Made by a program: the position numbers and the translations under genes
Notes under the pieces: model-generated
What the model saw: only the letters and a program-made list of their open reading frames with translations
Database searches by the model: none
What the model was told of the DNA's origin: nothing
Assembly: GCF_910592395.1 (NCBI RefSeq)
Contig: NC_088317.1
Span: 3,472,001-3,536,000 of the forward strand
Source: Lineus longissimus
Lineage: Eukaryota; Nemertea; Pilidiophora; Heteronemertea; Lineidae
Reading direction: 5' to 3'
DNA length: 64,000 bases
Shown: one piece after another, positions 10,373-32,415 of the stretch
How positions within the stretch are numbered: the first letter of the stretch is position 1
How the letters are laid out: each line of letters starts with the position of its first letter

Positions 10373-13300
10373 TTATATGTGATAACGCTGAACATGTCTA
10401 AAACCACCGCGAATACTCGGATGGTTTTCAATTGTCAACACTGCTGCTGCCGGAAATATCACTAGTCCTGCTTCCTGCTTGCCCTACTTGTCAACAAAAG
10501 TGGTTTTATGCATAGGCCTATAGGTTAAGTGCTTTACTCAAGGACGTATATAATTGGTCTATGGCAATTTGGAACCCATTCTCACCTGCATGTTGTTGGC
10601 TGTTTTACAGTACTCCTCAGTATACGTACTGTCACAGGCTGGCCCGCACTTCCTTTCGTGGTAGATGTGGCTGGTGTTGAAGTTATTGTAGCGAACTGTC
10701 TGTAACCCAAACATATGGCTTAGTTGAAACTATTATCATAGCGAATTGTCTTTAACCTAAAAAAACATGTTCAGTGAAGGAGGCGAGGCATTGGAGTTAT
10801 TGTAGATAATTCTCTGTGACCCTGTGGTCATGAAGGTGGAGTTGTAATTATTGAAGTTGATGTTAATATGTTGGACACATGCACGCTTTTTATAACACGT
10901 TTTGTCAACGCATACAAAGGCTTTGCAAAATTTTCAAGCTTTTATCACGCATGCGTTGATTAAAATGAATATAAAAATGGAGAGATAGGTTTCTACATGT
11001 ACATTACATGTAAATGTAATGTGACGTCACATGAATGGCATAATGTCATTGGTTTATCGTAAACAAGATGGCCGATAGTATCCAAGATGACCGAAGTACG
11101 TAAATCTGGTAATCAAATGATTTCAGTTGATATACTGACATTTCGACATTGATGAGTATCAACTTACCCAGCAAACTTCCCCGATAGCACAGGTTGTGTA
11201 GTTATCCGAATCGCAGATTTGCACCCGGTCGCATTTTGTGTTATTTGTGCACGTATAGCACACAACCTGTAGAATTAAAAAATAAACATGAAAGACACTG
11301 TACGTCACATGTTTCTATGGAGTCTATTTCTCTATTCTAAGCCAATTCATTGACTGAAGAAAATACAAAAGCCGAAAGTGTTGAGCTAATGGCTTCAGCT
11401 TTTTTGAGTTATGGAGGGACAATAAGTACTACATTTACTTTGTCAAATGCCAATTGACCCGTGCAATCTTTTGTGACTGGCGAAATTGAGGGGTGAAAGG
11501 AGAGTGAATCACCCCTCTAAAATTAGTTTGACAAAAGATTCGGGTCTATTGTGGCTCAGTCGTAACCAGTATTGGAACAATGGAAATTAAATATACAATG
11601 TACATGTACTTACTGGTACTGGTTCAGTTGTGGTTGGCGTTTCCGTGGTGGTCGGTGTTTCGGTTGTGGTCGCTGCTGGTGTCGTAGGTGTTTCGGTAGT
11701 TGTGGCGCTGAGGGGCACTAGTGAAAGATGAGACAAAATAAAGACGTCACGTTTCCTCTCAAAAGATTAAAAAGTCGACCCTCAACCATGGTAACATATA
11801 TGTCATCAACGGCAAACAGGCTTATCGTATTTGTATCACTGACTTCTTTCTTCCGCAACAATACAAATAGGCATATAACTAGAAGGTTTTTGAAATGAAC
11901 TCAAAGGAAAAAAAATTCCAACTGTGATTTTTTCAAGATGGCTCCTGGAGGGTAGTTGTGTAATCTTGGATGAAAAAACTCTCCATATATATTGATTTAC
12001 CTGATACTGCTATAGATGACGTGTCAATGCCGAATTGCGAAACGGAGCCCGGGTTGTTCGATATATACGTCGTCAGGGTGTTGAGGATGGCAGAGGTATT
12101 TGCAACGCTGACGTTCACCGAGGCAGGGGTGGCCAAGATGACCCGGTATAACACAATCACGCTGCCTTGTCTATAAGGAAAGGAAGCATTTTGAAAATTA
12201 TTCAGAGAGATCGATTTCATGATGTTCGTTTGGGAGCTAAATGCTTTCCGGGCCCACTATACGACATTGAGTTCTCTTAAAATCATTATACCGAGGTATC
12301 ATGGCGTGTTGGAGAGCGAGACGCGATAGTTCTCTCATCGTCTGGGCTGTTTTCAGGTAAACCTTGGGTACAATGTATATCTGACTTGCATAAACCGGAT
12401 ACCAGCACATAGATACACGTAGACAGGGCTTTCAAGATCCAAGTCCAAGTTCCTTGTGATGGGTATAATGTAGTTCTTATTTCAGGGCCTACTGAAGTGA
12501 GATCCTGCTATGAGCAAGGCGTTCAACATTTCCTCCCTGACGGAGGCTTTTCCCCTGATTCCCAGCATAATTTCAGTCGTTCAAGTGTATAAGAGAGTCT
12601 CTACCAGAAAAGAAGTGATCCTTTAATTACTTACTGAAATCCGTATACGTCAACGCTTGACACATCTGCTGAATTGTTAAATGCAGTCAGTAACTGGAAA
12701 AGACGAATCTCAAAATAAGTCTAGAGTAGGATATGAAAGACACACTTATTTGCAATAATGGTTTTGTAAGAGTCAGAAATATGATGGAACCTGCCAAAAA
12801 GCCCTATCAAGTGATGCTTTACAACTTATTTTGTCCCGTCGGCGGTCTTGGCCAATGAGCTGGTTTCGTAATCCCTCAGAACGACGAAATGCTGAAGTTA
12901 TATGATAATAGGATTACGATAAATGATGAATTATCTCTTACCATAGTCGTGAATTGCGACTTCAAACTCAGAAATTCAGCCGAGGATGTGTTGAGCAAGT
13001 CGGCGGTGAAGTTGATTCCAGCGCATTTGAATGAGGCATCGTAGTAAACTTCAACTGTGGATGGAAAAGACATGGTTGAAGTGTTTATTTCAAAGAAAAG
13101 TCCTGTGTTCTTCGTCATCAAAAAAGGAAATAGAAGACAATTTCTTTGAAATGTTGCTCAAGCAGGTATTTCGGAATTCTTGCGTAGTTTGGCTCTCGAA
13201 TATATATCTACAAGTGCTTACCTGGGGCAGGCGTAGTTTGTTCCATGGATGCAGTGGTACCAGGGCTGTCTGAAAAAAAATATCGCAATAAAATTCAGTA

Positions 13301-13783
13301 TTGCACCAGTTTGCAAATATCTCTTTATCTGAGGGAGGTGATGCTTTGATATCGTGGGCCGTCTCACACCAAAACAACTTTCTGTTATCAAGCTTTATTG
13401 GGTCTTCTATTGTATATGTATACATGTAGGCGACTCATGAAAAACAGACACAATGTCCAAAGACTGGTTGAATAGATTTTTCACTGATTTTACAGAAGTG
13501 AAATTTTTCGGATGGAATTCGCTTTGGTAATGTTATAGCCGCTTGCATTACACTTTCAACCGCTCATCGCTTGGTGAAAAACCAACCTTAAAATGAATTG
13601 AATATAAGACTTTGTAGATGATAGAAGAACGAATCCAGAACTCCTGCACCACAGCCTACCTGTTGTTTCGTCTTCTGATGCCCGTACTATCCCTGGTAAA
13701 GATCCCACAAAAGCAAGTCCGCAAAGAGTCAGGTAGAAAATTTGAAAAGTCGTCAAACAATCTTTACACTTGAAGCCTTCCAT
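10373..13783 (-). CDS. SEA domain, Thr/Pro stalk and Ly6/uPAR (LU) domain protein
   Basis: Eight exons join in frame: 13783-13660, 13269-13222, 13054-12942, 12693-12635, 12170-12001, 11717-11614, 11266-11168 and 10699-10586, giving 277 residues. A weak ninth exon, 10483-10373, would add 36 residues with a short hydrophobic patch and a stop. An N-terminal hydrophobic segment (about 12-34) is a signal peptide or anchor. Residues 58-165 look like a SEA domain, with the FTADLLN and GSVIVLYRV elements and N-glycosylation sites. Residues 172-206 are a Thr/Pro/Glu mucin-like stalk. Residues 207-275 have the CYTC start and spaced cysteines of a three-finger LU domain, nine seen, the usual last cysteine missing. 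The likely role is a cell-surface mucin-like protein or receptor. The C-terminus, and so GPI or transmembrane anchoring, is unresolved. Confidence 0.75.
10895..10968. mobile_element. Palindromic MITE-like element, GTCAACGCATGC family, copy 3
   Basis: ACACGTTTTGTCAACGCAT at 10895-10913 and its degraded inverse (CACGCATGCGTTGATTAAAA, 10947-10966) bound a 74-bp element in the intron between the two LU exons of the SEA/LU gene. It is shorter and more decayed than copy 2. Confidence 0.5.
11456..11547. mobile_element. Fold-back element with inner GAGGGGT hairpin, copy 1
   Basis: The outer arms (GACCCGTGCAATCTTTTGT and, inverted, ACAAAAGATTCGGGTC) and an inner hairpin (TTGAGGGGTGA / TCACCCCTCTAA) are nested. 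It lies in an intron of the SEA/LU gene. The inner hairpin and right arm recur at 45871-45934, which shows a dispersed family. Confidence 0.5.
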
Positions 13784-16269
13784 TTTAATCAGTTACGTTC
13801 TCAAGTAAGAATATCTCCGAATATAAATTAGGAAAATTTCGTTTCGCGTAACACGTCTTATTCGTCTTGAGGCTGTGTTTGCAATAATCCAAGATCGAAA
13901 TTACGAGGTCTAAATTGCATGAATATTTCCGTTGTTTGGTAAATTGTCAACGGAAGTTTTACGCCACACTCAAAACAAGGTCCAGTTTGTTTTACGTGTG
14001 CATGGTAATATCGACTAAAAAATGGATAATTCAGAAAAGGGTCCTAAGTTTATTAGAGCGATATCAAAACTTTCTTCCTTGGGTCGATGGTGTTTTGGAA
14101 ACGGGGAGGCGGTACAGCGCGTGCGTCGCCCTGGGCAATGGGCCATGTTAGCCGAGCCGTATTGGTTGAATTATATCGATGCAAACAAACGAGCAAAATC
14201 CAGCACGGCATGTTCTGCAACTGGCATGTGGGGAATTTCCACATCCCGGGTAGTACAACCTCTTTATATCATACCCTCTGTTTGAAAAACCACATCGCGT
14301 CCATATATTGACGTAAATTTAGAGGTTTTGAAAAATGTTCATCCGACTTAGGCACTTAATTTACTTTAAACTCTCACGGTACCATGTAAGCTACCTTAAT
14401 TTGCTAATTTCTCCAAATTATCACTCAGAACTTCTCTACATTCCATTGCTGTAGATCCGTGCTCAACAAAATAGGAGCCACAACCAACAAGTTTAAAAAA
14501 CTCCCCCTACTGTCGAAAAGTGGCACCAAATTATATTCATACTGTTAGGCATGTCTTCGCTTATCTATTTTTGATAGTTTGTAAATAGAAACTCGAAACG
14601 ATGGTGCGTGATTCCAACAAACATGTCGCAGACACAATAAGAATTAAGATCGGAAGGAAATATTCAATAGAAAATAATTCCATTCACCAAGCGCACAATA
14701 TTACATATCAATAAATGACATATTAGCCTAGATTCCTCGCATATCATTTAGAATGATATGGTGAATGTAATGTAGGCGTCCTTAGTGTGCCAATCATTGA
14801 ATGAAGAGGTAGACTGTAGATTCAGCGTAGATTGGGCGTCTTCTGGATACCACGGCGAGAGGACTGTCAGTGCTGGCGGCTGTACATTGTGAGTGTGGAA
14901 GGAAGCCTGATATTTCAAGGTAGGGTATCGATCTTTTTTCGTCAAGGTATCTAGCTGATCTAGGCTGTATACTAGTATATATCTACTGATCTCTGTGTAT
15001 TGAGATATGACATTTGGATATACATGTACCAGTATGATCTTGTATCTGGGAAAGGAAATACGCTTCTTCTTGTGTGCATTTGATGCACTCTTTACTGTAC
15101 ATGCACTGAGAGATAGTATGCAACCGTCAAACACACTTCTTTCGCTACCAGGGACCCACCGTTGCTATATGTGGCAAAAGCCGGGGACAGAAAGTTGTGT
15201 CATAAAAAACGATGACATAACAATCCAAAAACTTTCTATATAGGGACCCGCCCATTTTCTGTCTCCCAAAGGATGAACATTTCTTAATGCCATTTTGTGT
15301 TTTGCTTTGATGTGTCGTATGCCTGTCAGTAAAGCAAAGCGCTTCCCTCATTTTAAGAAGAGCTATTTCTAGTGTTACTGAACAATGCTGTGTACAGTCT
15401 CTAATCAATACTTCCCGGCATGGATGGCGGTTAAACACGGTATACTACTAAATATTCAATGGGCTTCGGTTTATACGGTATCGAGTTTCTATCAACAGGT
15501 GGTTCCTTTCACTAACATTACTGACAACCATACACTGACATTTCCTCACATTTATTGTTACGTGTACCTGACAATGGCTGAAAGCATTCGATGTAGGCTA
15601 AAATTGTAATCAGCCAGTTTATTTGCAAGTGGGGTTCAACTTAAACTCGAAAGTTGCCCTTGCCATTGCTGTTAGTGTTGAGCAAGAAAGGAAAGATGGC
15701 CATGTCACTTGCAGGCCAGCAGTCCAATGAAGTCAATTAACTCTCATCACATGGGCGTCTAATTGGCGGAATTCCGATGTTGCATACTGTTGGAGTTGAA
15801 TGTAACTTATACCGCTATAGTTACTGTAGTATTGAAGAATCGATCTCACTTAGGCGGCGGTTCATACATTGTGTTTGTTCCCCGAGTTCGTCAGCAAACG
15901 TAGATAGAACTGCTATTTTCTATAGAACGATATTGACCTGTTTGCACCATGCTGCACGTATTATTTATTGTTTTCATTGTGAAGAACCGACAGTGTTGAA
16001 ACATGGACCTTTGCGTTTATTGTATGTCATTGCATATCATTCAACATCCCCGTTCAAACCCTCTAGGGAATGTTTCAATGGTTGTAGTGCAATGCCCCCA
16101 AAATATCTGAATGCCTGCCAAGCCAGAGTTCAGTAGCTGTAACGTATGATTGGCAACGTCATAATAGTAACGAACTATTTTGTGATTATCCAATACTAGG
16201 TTTGATTAATTATTCATTTCTCATTAACGCGGTTACTTTTTCACCTCACGAATGCTTTGTGTTCCTCAG
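13784..16269. other. Intergenic, no supported gene
   Basis: Open frames such as the 128-codon minus-strand frame at 14748-15134 have no recognisable domain, signal peptide or splice partner. No repeat element was recognised. Confidence 0.4.
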
Positions 16270-16311
16270 GTCGGTTCATCGTTCGCGGCCTATTATAGAA
16301 TCGTAGAATGC

Positions 16312-17836
16312 ATGAAACGGTTTTTGGTCAACCTGTCGGCCGAGCATTTGCCCTCTGCCCCCTCTAGCTACAGCGCAGCTCTGCTACGGGAAGTAGAGAG
16401 TCATCTGTCGGTTAGTTCCTGTAACTTAATCTGACCCACTTGGCTCCTGCCTGTAGCCTCCCTTTAATATGTACATGATAATCTATGACTTTTTCAGATG
16501 GCTGAGGTTGAAGATACTGCTCTCCCTGGAATGATCGACGATGCGAACAAGCTGCTCGGTCTTCACGCAAAAACTGTACGTCAACATTTTATCTTGTTAT
16601 GATTATTCTCGACATAAAAATAGCTGTCATTCATAAGGGACAACTCACTGTATCACTGAATCTTATCACATGGACAGGGCGATGACCACCGCAAACGGTC
16701 GATTATCATCGCATGCGATTTAAATCGAAGGTAGCAGCGTTTGAAATGCTCGTTCGCTGGGCGCTTGACTCTCAGTCTTATTGCCATAATGTCCAGTGAC
16801 GCCCCCACAGCATGGAGGCTATAATGGCAGAGAGAACAATCTTGCTGTATGTTATCTGCGTGGAGATTGTGCTGATACACTTTATTATTTCTGTCCTTAG
16901 GAAAATGACGTGCATGAAGCCCTCGTTGATGGACAGCTTTTATGCAAGTGAGTATGTTCGATCGCCACTCGTGAAATGATGAGGGAAAGCCTTCAATTGT
17001 CTTTGGGAATTTAGTTCCTCTAGTTCCCCAGCATGTGCTGTTAGTTTTTGGTTTGGAAAATCACAGAAAAACTGAAACCACACCAGCATTGATGTAATCA
17101 AACCTGGAGACAATTATATAGCATTGTTGTCTTGCTGACGTCAATGACATTACAAAACCTTACAATAATGCAGTGTAATATCATTGCTTACATAAACTGA
17201 ACTATATGCTTCCCTTTCGTCCGTCCACGTATTAATCAAAATATCAATTTTTACTCCAGTAAGATGAATCAACTGTACCCGGAGGGAAAAATCAAAGTGA
17301 ATACCTCGAAGATGGCTTTCAAGAAAATGGAGAACATTGGGTTCTTTTGCAGTGCGGTGAAATCGTACGGCATCCGCGAAGAGTATTGTTTCCAGACGGT
17401 TGACCTCTACGAGAGCAAAAATATGAGACAGGTTCTGATTTGCTTGTCGAATCTTTATAAAATGGTAAGTTAGAGTAGAAATATGTGAAATGTTTCATCG
17501 CAAGACGAGACGCACTGGTAGTCTGAGCCATATATTTTTGAGCCCATACCATGGCATTGCGCAGTCCGAGAGGTGTATATGGAAAGTTTCATCGCAAAGT
17601 GAGACACACGTGTGTGCAATATATTCAGCATATTGAACCATGGCATTGCACATATGATGGCTCATATTTCTGCATTCTGGCAAGAATACATTAGCACTGC
17701 TTTTAAATCAGTGAATTCTCCCTCTAATAAATTGCTGTTACTCAGGAAAAAATCTTTAACATTTACTTAAAATGCTACGAATTTTCACTGACAGCCACCT
17801 CATCCTTTTCAGGCCAAAGAAAAACGACAGATATAG
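16312..17836 (+). CDS. Divergent single calponin-homology (transgelin/calponin-like) protein
   Basis: Exons 16498-16575, 16901-16947, 17260-17464 and 17813-17836 join in frame (phases 0, 2, 0) and encode 117 residues from the ATG at 16498. A further exon, 16270-16410, also joins in phase 0 and holds an ATG at 16312, so a 150-residue form or a leader exon is possible. The chain is essentially one CH domain of the transgelin/calponin/Mp20 type, with the markers DGQLLC, LYPEG, FKKMENIGFF and FQTVDLYE. Such domains bind actin-associated partners in muscle and cytoskeleton. It is short, because transgelins are near 200 residues and carry a C-terminal calponin repeat, which is absent here. The near-invariant Trp of the first helix is replaced by Met (LPGMIDDA). 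Function as a true actin binder is therefore uncertain. Confidence 0.8.
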
Positions 17837-18962
17837 AGACTCTCAGGAATAGTTCATAATCAGTACCGGACTACGTGGTCGTATTCCAAGTTTCTTCGAT
17901 AATACGGATACTACTAGTAATTACTTCATGTAGTATGTAGGTAGAATTTCATATTTTTCATTGTAGTCGAGGAAGTTCCCCTCTATCAAAAGAACGTTTC
18001 GCCCTTCGGACGTTTGAAACGTACACGTACGCAGCAAGGGGAGGGCATTTGTAAATTTCAGGAGTTTATACAGGCGTGTACCACCATTGATGATTTTCTC
18101 ATATTTTTATGGTCGGTTGTCTTGAAAAAACATTGAAACTACTGGCAGTCGTTCTGTGTTACGAAAACACCCGCACTTTCGAAGAAAAGTAAAAGAAATG
18201 TTCTTTATTAGGAAGCGACAAACAGATAACAACATGTTAGTCAACTTTTCATTTTCTTATAAATTCCATTAAAATCATTTCATTTCTCTAAGATTAAACT
18301 ATTTATCCAATTCTACTCATAGTTTGTTCTCCAATGATCATTTAGAAGCATCGACGAAGATACCATCGAAACCCTGTAACCCGTAATATAAAGCCCCAAT
18401 AAGTATTGAAAAACGTAAAAACTTGGAAACACTTTGGAAATGTTCTCGCTTGGTAGTATCATCCACCACTCGCGGCATTGATTTGGCATTTCCTCTCTCT
18501 GGCGACCTTTATTGACCAATCAGGAGCGCTGAAATCGTCATGGCCATGGCCACGAAAGCATGACAGGTGTATTCTTATTGGTCAATACCTAACAAAAATG
18601 GCTGCATGAGGAAAGTGAAGAATTCACGCGCCAGTCTTGCATTCAGATTTAAAACGTGTTCCATCGGATGTCGTGGTTTGATTTTATATCTAGGTTCAGG
18701 TTTGAGAGCGTCAGCGCCTGAAACGGGAGAGATATGCAAGCTAGTAGATGTTGAAAACGATGCGAAGCAAACAATGATACTAATGTGTGACTCTTGTTCG
18801 GAAACGTGAAATAATGTGGCTACGTATGAGTCCCATCGGGTATTAGTAGCTATTAAAGGGAAGTAACTACGTGTACATGTAGTAGACAATTCATTAGAAA
18901 GCCATATATCTGATGAATGTCATCAGCTATCAGTTCCTCAGCTCTTCGCTACTCTGAGAGCA
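17837..18962. other. Intergenic between convergent genes
   Basis: Separates the 3' ends of the plus-strand CH-domain gene and the minus-strand alpha-glucosidase. No exon, repeat element or clear polyadenylation signal stands out. Confidence 0.45.
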
Positions 18963-27846
<8,884 letters not shown>

Positions 27847-29015
27847 GGCGATAGTGACTCCCGGTTACCGTGAGACAATGTATAAAATGTAGCTGAAAGA
27901 CTTCGAAATCTTACTATTCCCGTCTAGTACAAGTACTGCTCTCAAAAAATTGTTTGTTTTGTTGTGTATATGAATATCGTTATGTTATACATTCAGACAG
28001 TGTTATCATTATTTTGATGAGATAAGGCAAAAGAACGACGAAACTCTAGCGCCAGAGATAAGAAACGCTGAAGTTTCGTCGATACACCACGCGGCCGATC
28101 ATAGAACTATCAAACGTAAACATTTCCGTTGATAGCATAAAATTCTGAAAGGCGTTGGCCATAGGTTATCAATGATTGTAAAGAGGAAAAAATGTGTTAA
28201 GGCTCGTTTTGATCACAGCGGTCCTTGGTGTCACTGGGTTTTGATTCGATGACAAATGTTCACTTTAAGCCCTTTTAAAATGGAAATAGATACCTCGCTG
28301 CATGTAGATCCTGGCTGTCTCATTATGATCCCTCGAATGGACAATATGTCATACCAAATAGTTGAGACAAACACCTATTGAAAACTTAGTAATTTAATTG
28401 ATATATCACAAATTAGCTACATAGGCACATCTAAATTATTCTCTTGTCATTGATCTAGATGATTTAATAAATTCGAATCCCCGACAGATCTATTTAATTA
28501 TCTGAATAGCTAACATGATACACACTCGACATGGCTCGGTTGTAAGAAGGCATGTGAGCTCATAACATGCTGACGTGTTTTTACACGTGCATTGATGTAC
28601 ATGAACCGACATGTCAGTATGTGCTATTAAAACATGCTTTCTGACAACCGAGCTCTGGGGTCCTGAGCCCCTGAACGTATCTAGGGCTCATTCATTGTTT
28701 AAAACACTGTGAAACTCATCTCAAAAAATACTAATAAACCTTTCTGTTACCACGCCTACGTTCTCCTAACAAGCAATCAACGTATTCCTGGCCAATAATT
28801 TGATCATTGTATCGAATAATTATTCATAGTATTTGCCAGAAGTATAATCACAGGCACTGCATATCATAGTATCAAATGCACGAATCGGTTCGTAAGATCG
28901 CACACAGGGTAAGTCCTAAAATGTCACACATGCAACACAAACCATTAGCTTCCATGCACTGATGTACACATCTGTCATGTACATATCATAGAGCTGTGGT
29001 TGCACGTTACACTTT
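27847..29015. other. Intergenic: glucosidase 5' flank and SLC22 3' flank
   Basis: Contains the presumed promoter of the minus-strand glucosidase just right of 27846 and the 3' flank of the minus-strand transporter. I see no exon, TATA box of good quality or repeat element. Confidence 0.45.
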
Positions 29016-32000
29016 CTAGTAGTTCCCATCGTTGCCATCATTCTCCATCAGTTTCGCAGTGTCCTTGAACCCACTCTCCACGCTTCCGTAACACTTGCAC
29101 GTGCCAGGTTTGGGTTTCTCTTCTGTCATGATGTCTTGCAGCTCTTGGCCGTTAGTCTCTGGGATGGTGCATGTGGCTGCCATACTTAGCAGCAACACGC
29201 CTCCGTAGGTCAGGTAGGATATAAATGGGTGACGATGATACTGGAATGAGAACGTACTTTTTAGACGAGATTCAAAGTAAGTTTTGGACGAACAAGAATA
29301 ACTGATCTATTCATTAGCTGGCAAATACCGGATTACATGTCGAACGATACTTACCAGGTAGACCAACTGCGGGCCGAGAATGCTTCCGAATCTTCCGAAG
29401 CTGTTGCAGAAACTGTACCCAAGTGCTCTGAAATAATAAAGTTGGTGTTGTAGTATAGGGAAGAGGTCATTTAGTCGTATTTTTATGATCTGAATGCAAT
29501 GGATGGATGTGATGTCACTTTTTCGTGTCGTGTAAACCGTGCTTTTATTATTTGGATTTAATGTGGATGTGATCTCACTTTATCGTGTCGTGTAAACGGC
29601 CCCACGTACTGCCTTCCTTGTTTTGAGGGGTGCTAGTATCCACACGGCTTATACTGTCAGTCATGGTGTCATGAAACCAAACTATGACACTGACTGACTT
29701 AACTTACCGTATGACTGTCGGGTAGGTTTCCGCGGTAAAGGTGAAGACAGCAGCACAGCCCCCACTGATGCCAAACCATGAGATCATGGAGAGCGCCACG
29801 ATAGCATGCGAGTTCGTAATGCCTGGAATAGAGGAAGAGTAAGATGGCTTACACAAGGTCCAGGTTAGTTATAAAACTTGCTGTTCGCTTGAGAAACCAA
29901 ATGAGCAGTCATTCTACCACTTTCTTTACGAAGGCAACATAATATATCTCTTTTGGTGCTTGAATTGTTCATGATATACATTTGTACTTACTGAGTTGGT
30001 TTAATACGGCTAAGACGATGTTAGAGGTGATGGATAGTGCATAATAGGAAAACACGGCACCTTTCCGACCAATTCTGCAAAATGAAAATGAAATGCTAGC
30101 ATAAATGCGCCAAAAAAGCAAATTGCAGTGCACTTGTTCCAAAATGTATACATGACGTTAACGCAGCTGCAGCAACATGCCGCAGAAAAGGATACACCAG
30201 CATTGCCAGAGGACCAAAGGCAAACAAAATGTACACGGAGGAACCTAAAGTACAACTTCATCTAAAAGATACTTACATATTAGAAGCACACCCAGAAGAA
30301 ACAACTGCAACAGCCTCCGTGCAGCCAAGAATAGCCAGATTCGCATACCGATTCCCGGGGAATTCCTTCACGGCGAAGCTCTGCCCGGTGTATGAAATAC
30401 CGAAACATAACCTGGGGGGCAACGAAAGAGGTAGATGTTAGAGATGGTGTTGGAGGTATAAAAAAGGCTAGATAAAATTATGCCTTTGTACGTTAGCAAT
30501 GCGGTGACAAAGTGACAAAGGCCTTGTACATGATACGTAGCGTGAGCCACTGATGTGGAGGAAGATTTTGTTTCTCACGCCGTCCGTCGTAAAGAACAGG
30601 CCTCGGAGTAAAACATATCCGAGTCGAGAAACTGACCATATAAAAGCCACTTTGGCTGTTAGCTTGGCGTATTTTCTATTTCGAAACAGGTCCCAATACG
30701 TCATCTTATTTCCAGTTTCCTTGGCTTCGTCACTTCCTGTGGCGTATATTGTCTCAAGATCATCCAGATTTGGCTCCTTCCTTCCGTTCCAACGCGCCAT
30801 CATGGAGAATATCTTCCGGGCCTCGTCGTATCGCTTGCAGACCATGAGGTACCGGATGCTCTCAGGGAAAATGCTGAAAACAGTCACTTTAAAATGTTGA
30901 TAATGTTTTTTTCCGGACTCGTCTTTATAACGTAGTTTCATAACGCATAACATGGTAGTTCCCTTCCCATTGAAAGGCGATGTGCCCTGAAACAGAATAG
31001 AATACTCAAGTGCCCAAAGAACTCCACCCTGACCACTAGCTCTGGGGCTCTGTGATGGAACTCTCTAGGACAACCGACTTCGTTACCGAAAACGAGCTGA
31101 CTGTCTAGAATTCATCTCAAAAATTCGGAAAGCAGAATAAGAAGAACTTACCAGATTGTCAGGAACACTGGTGTTCCAATTAGAGCAATGGCTATGGTAA
31201 CGTATCGCCAATCTTGGAGGAAGTACGCCAGCACGGAGATGAGGAGGAGGCCGATGGCATTGGAGGGCAGGCAGGAGGGAATCACGCGGTACTTGAAACC
31301 ACAAAATTCCATTGGATAGAGGATCATCACGACCTGAAGACGACAATATTGAAATAGTGATTCGAAAAAATAAACATCGCGAAAATTTTTTGATTTAAAA
31401 AACCAAAAGAAATTTTGTAATCTGCCAAGGAAAGTGAAATTTTTATTTTTTTCAAAAATTTCGCGAATTAGTCGCAAAAATATGTCGACCTACCTTGCCG
31501 GTTCCATGAGCAATGCCATTCAGAAACAGAAACGCCCCAAACATGACATAGTTGACGGCGAGCCCCTGACCCAATGTGAAGCAGACAAGGAAGAAGAGGG
31601 TCAGATACATCATTTTCTTTCTCCCGAAGCGGTCGCAGAGCTGCCCGATCACTGGGGCGCCCAGCCAGTAGCCTACCAGCTGGATGGAGATGAGGGTGTC
31701 CGGGATCCAGTTATAGTCGCAGACGAGGTCCCACTAGAATTGAGATAGAATATAAGTAAGTCACAAACGAAACCGTGGATGACCACGCTGACCGTGTACT
31801 CATTTTTTTAAATTGACGCCAGTGAAACTATTTCTCGATTTTACGTATTTTTTGGTAATTTCACTTCTCACATAACATATGACTCACCTCCGTGACAATT
31901 GACGACACATTTTCATTATCTCTTCGACCATCACATGCCGTACCGTCTGCATCACAAAACTCTCCCATCTCAACCACGACCTCCCAATCCTCCGCATCGT

Positions 32001-32415
32001 ATCCCGGAAAGAAAACCCCCTCCTCGCTTTGTACTGACCAATTCTCTGCCTTAGGAAGCTGAAACGACTCTCCACCAGCAGTGCGAAGCGTTCCATTCGA
32101 CGCTTTTAAAACATGGAACGGCGCCCCCGTCGTGTTGCTGTACGGGGCGCCCCTGATGCCGCGCACGGCCGAACTCCGTAGCATCCATTTCTGAACCCCC
32201 GCGTCGGAGATATTCTCCAGGCCGCGGCTGCTGTTGAAGAAACCGTTCGTTGCTCTCTGTTCGCAATGGTAACGGGGCTGCACACCGATGTATGTCATGA
32301 GATAGAGGGTCGCTCCGTTTAATATCGACACTAACATACATATTGCTAACACAAAGAACTGGAAGCGACCAAAAGGACCCACCTCCTCAATAATTGTGTC
32401 CACGGTCCGAGCCAT
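29016..32415 (-). CDS. SLC22-family organic cation/anion transporter
   Basis: Nine exons, 32415-31888, 31733-31494, 31333-31152, 30873-30637, 30411-30277, 30074-29992, 29822-29708, 29427-29355 and 29240-29016, join in frame to 605 residues. The product is a 12-helix major facilitator protein of the SLC22 type: the N-terminal EEVGPFGRFQ signature, TM1 at about 18-40, the MFS loop motif GQLCDRFGRKK at 206-216, FPES after TM6 (319-322), GRKGA between TM8 and TM9, and PET.G after TM12. Family members exchange organic cations, zwitterions such as carnitine, or organic anions across the plasma membrane; the substrate cannot be read from sequence. The TM1-TM2 extracellular loop (about 45-175) is longer than usual and has several N-glycosylation sequons. 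The exon 4 donor is GTCAGT, confirmed by the Trp codon it restores. Confidence 0.93.
29504..29599. repeat. Two-copy 60-base tandem repeat in SLC22 intron
   Basis: TGGATGTGATGTCACTTTTT at 29504 recurs at 29564 as TGGATGTGATCTCACTTTAT, and both are followed by CGTGTCGTGTAAAC. The period is 60 bases and the intervening halves are diverged. It lies in the intron between exons 7 and 8 of the transporter. Confidence 0.8.

Noticed and set aside
14748-15134. 128-codon minus-strand frame
   Set aside because: No recognisable domain, no splice-site support and overlapping plus-strand frames of similar quality.
31434-31748. 104-codon plus-strand frame
   Set aside because: Antisense to SLC22 exon 2, whose MFS motifs prove the minus-strand reading.
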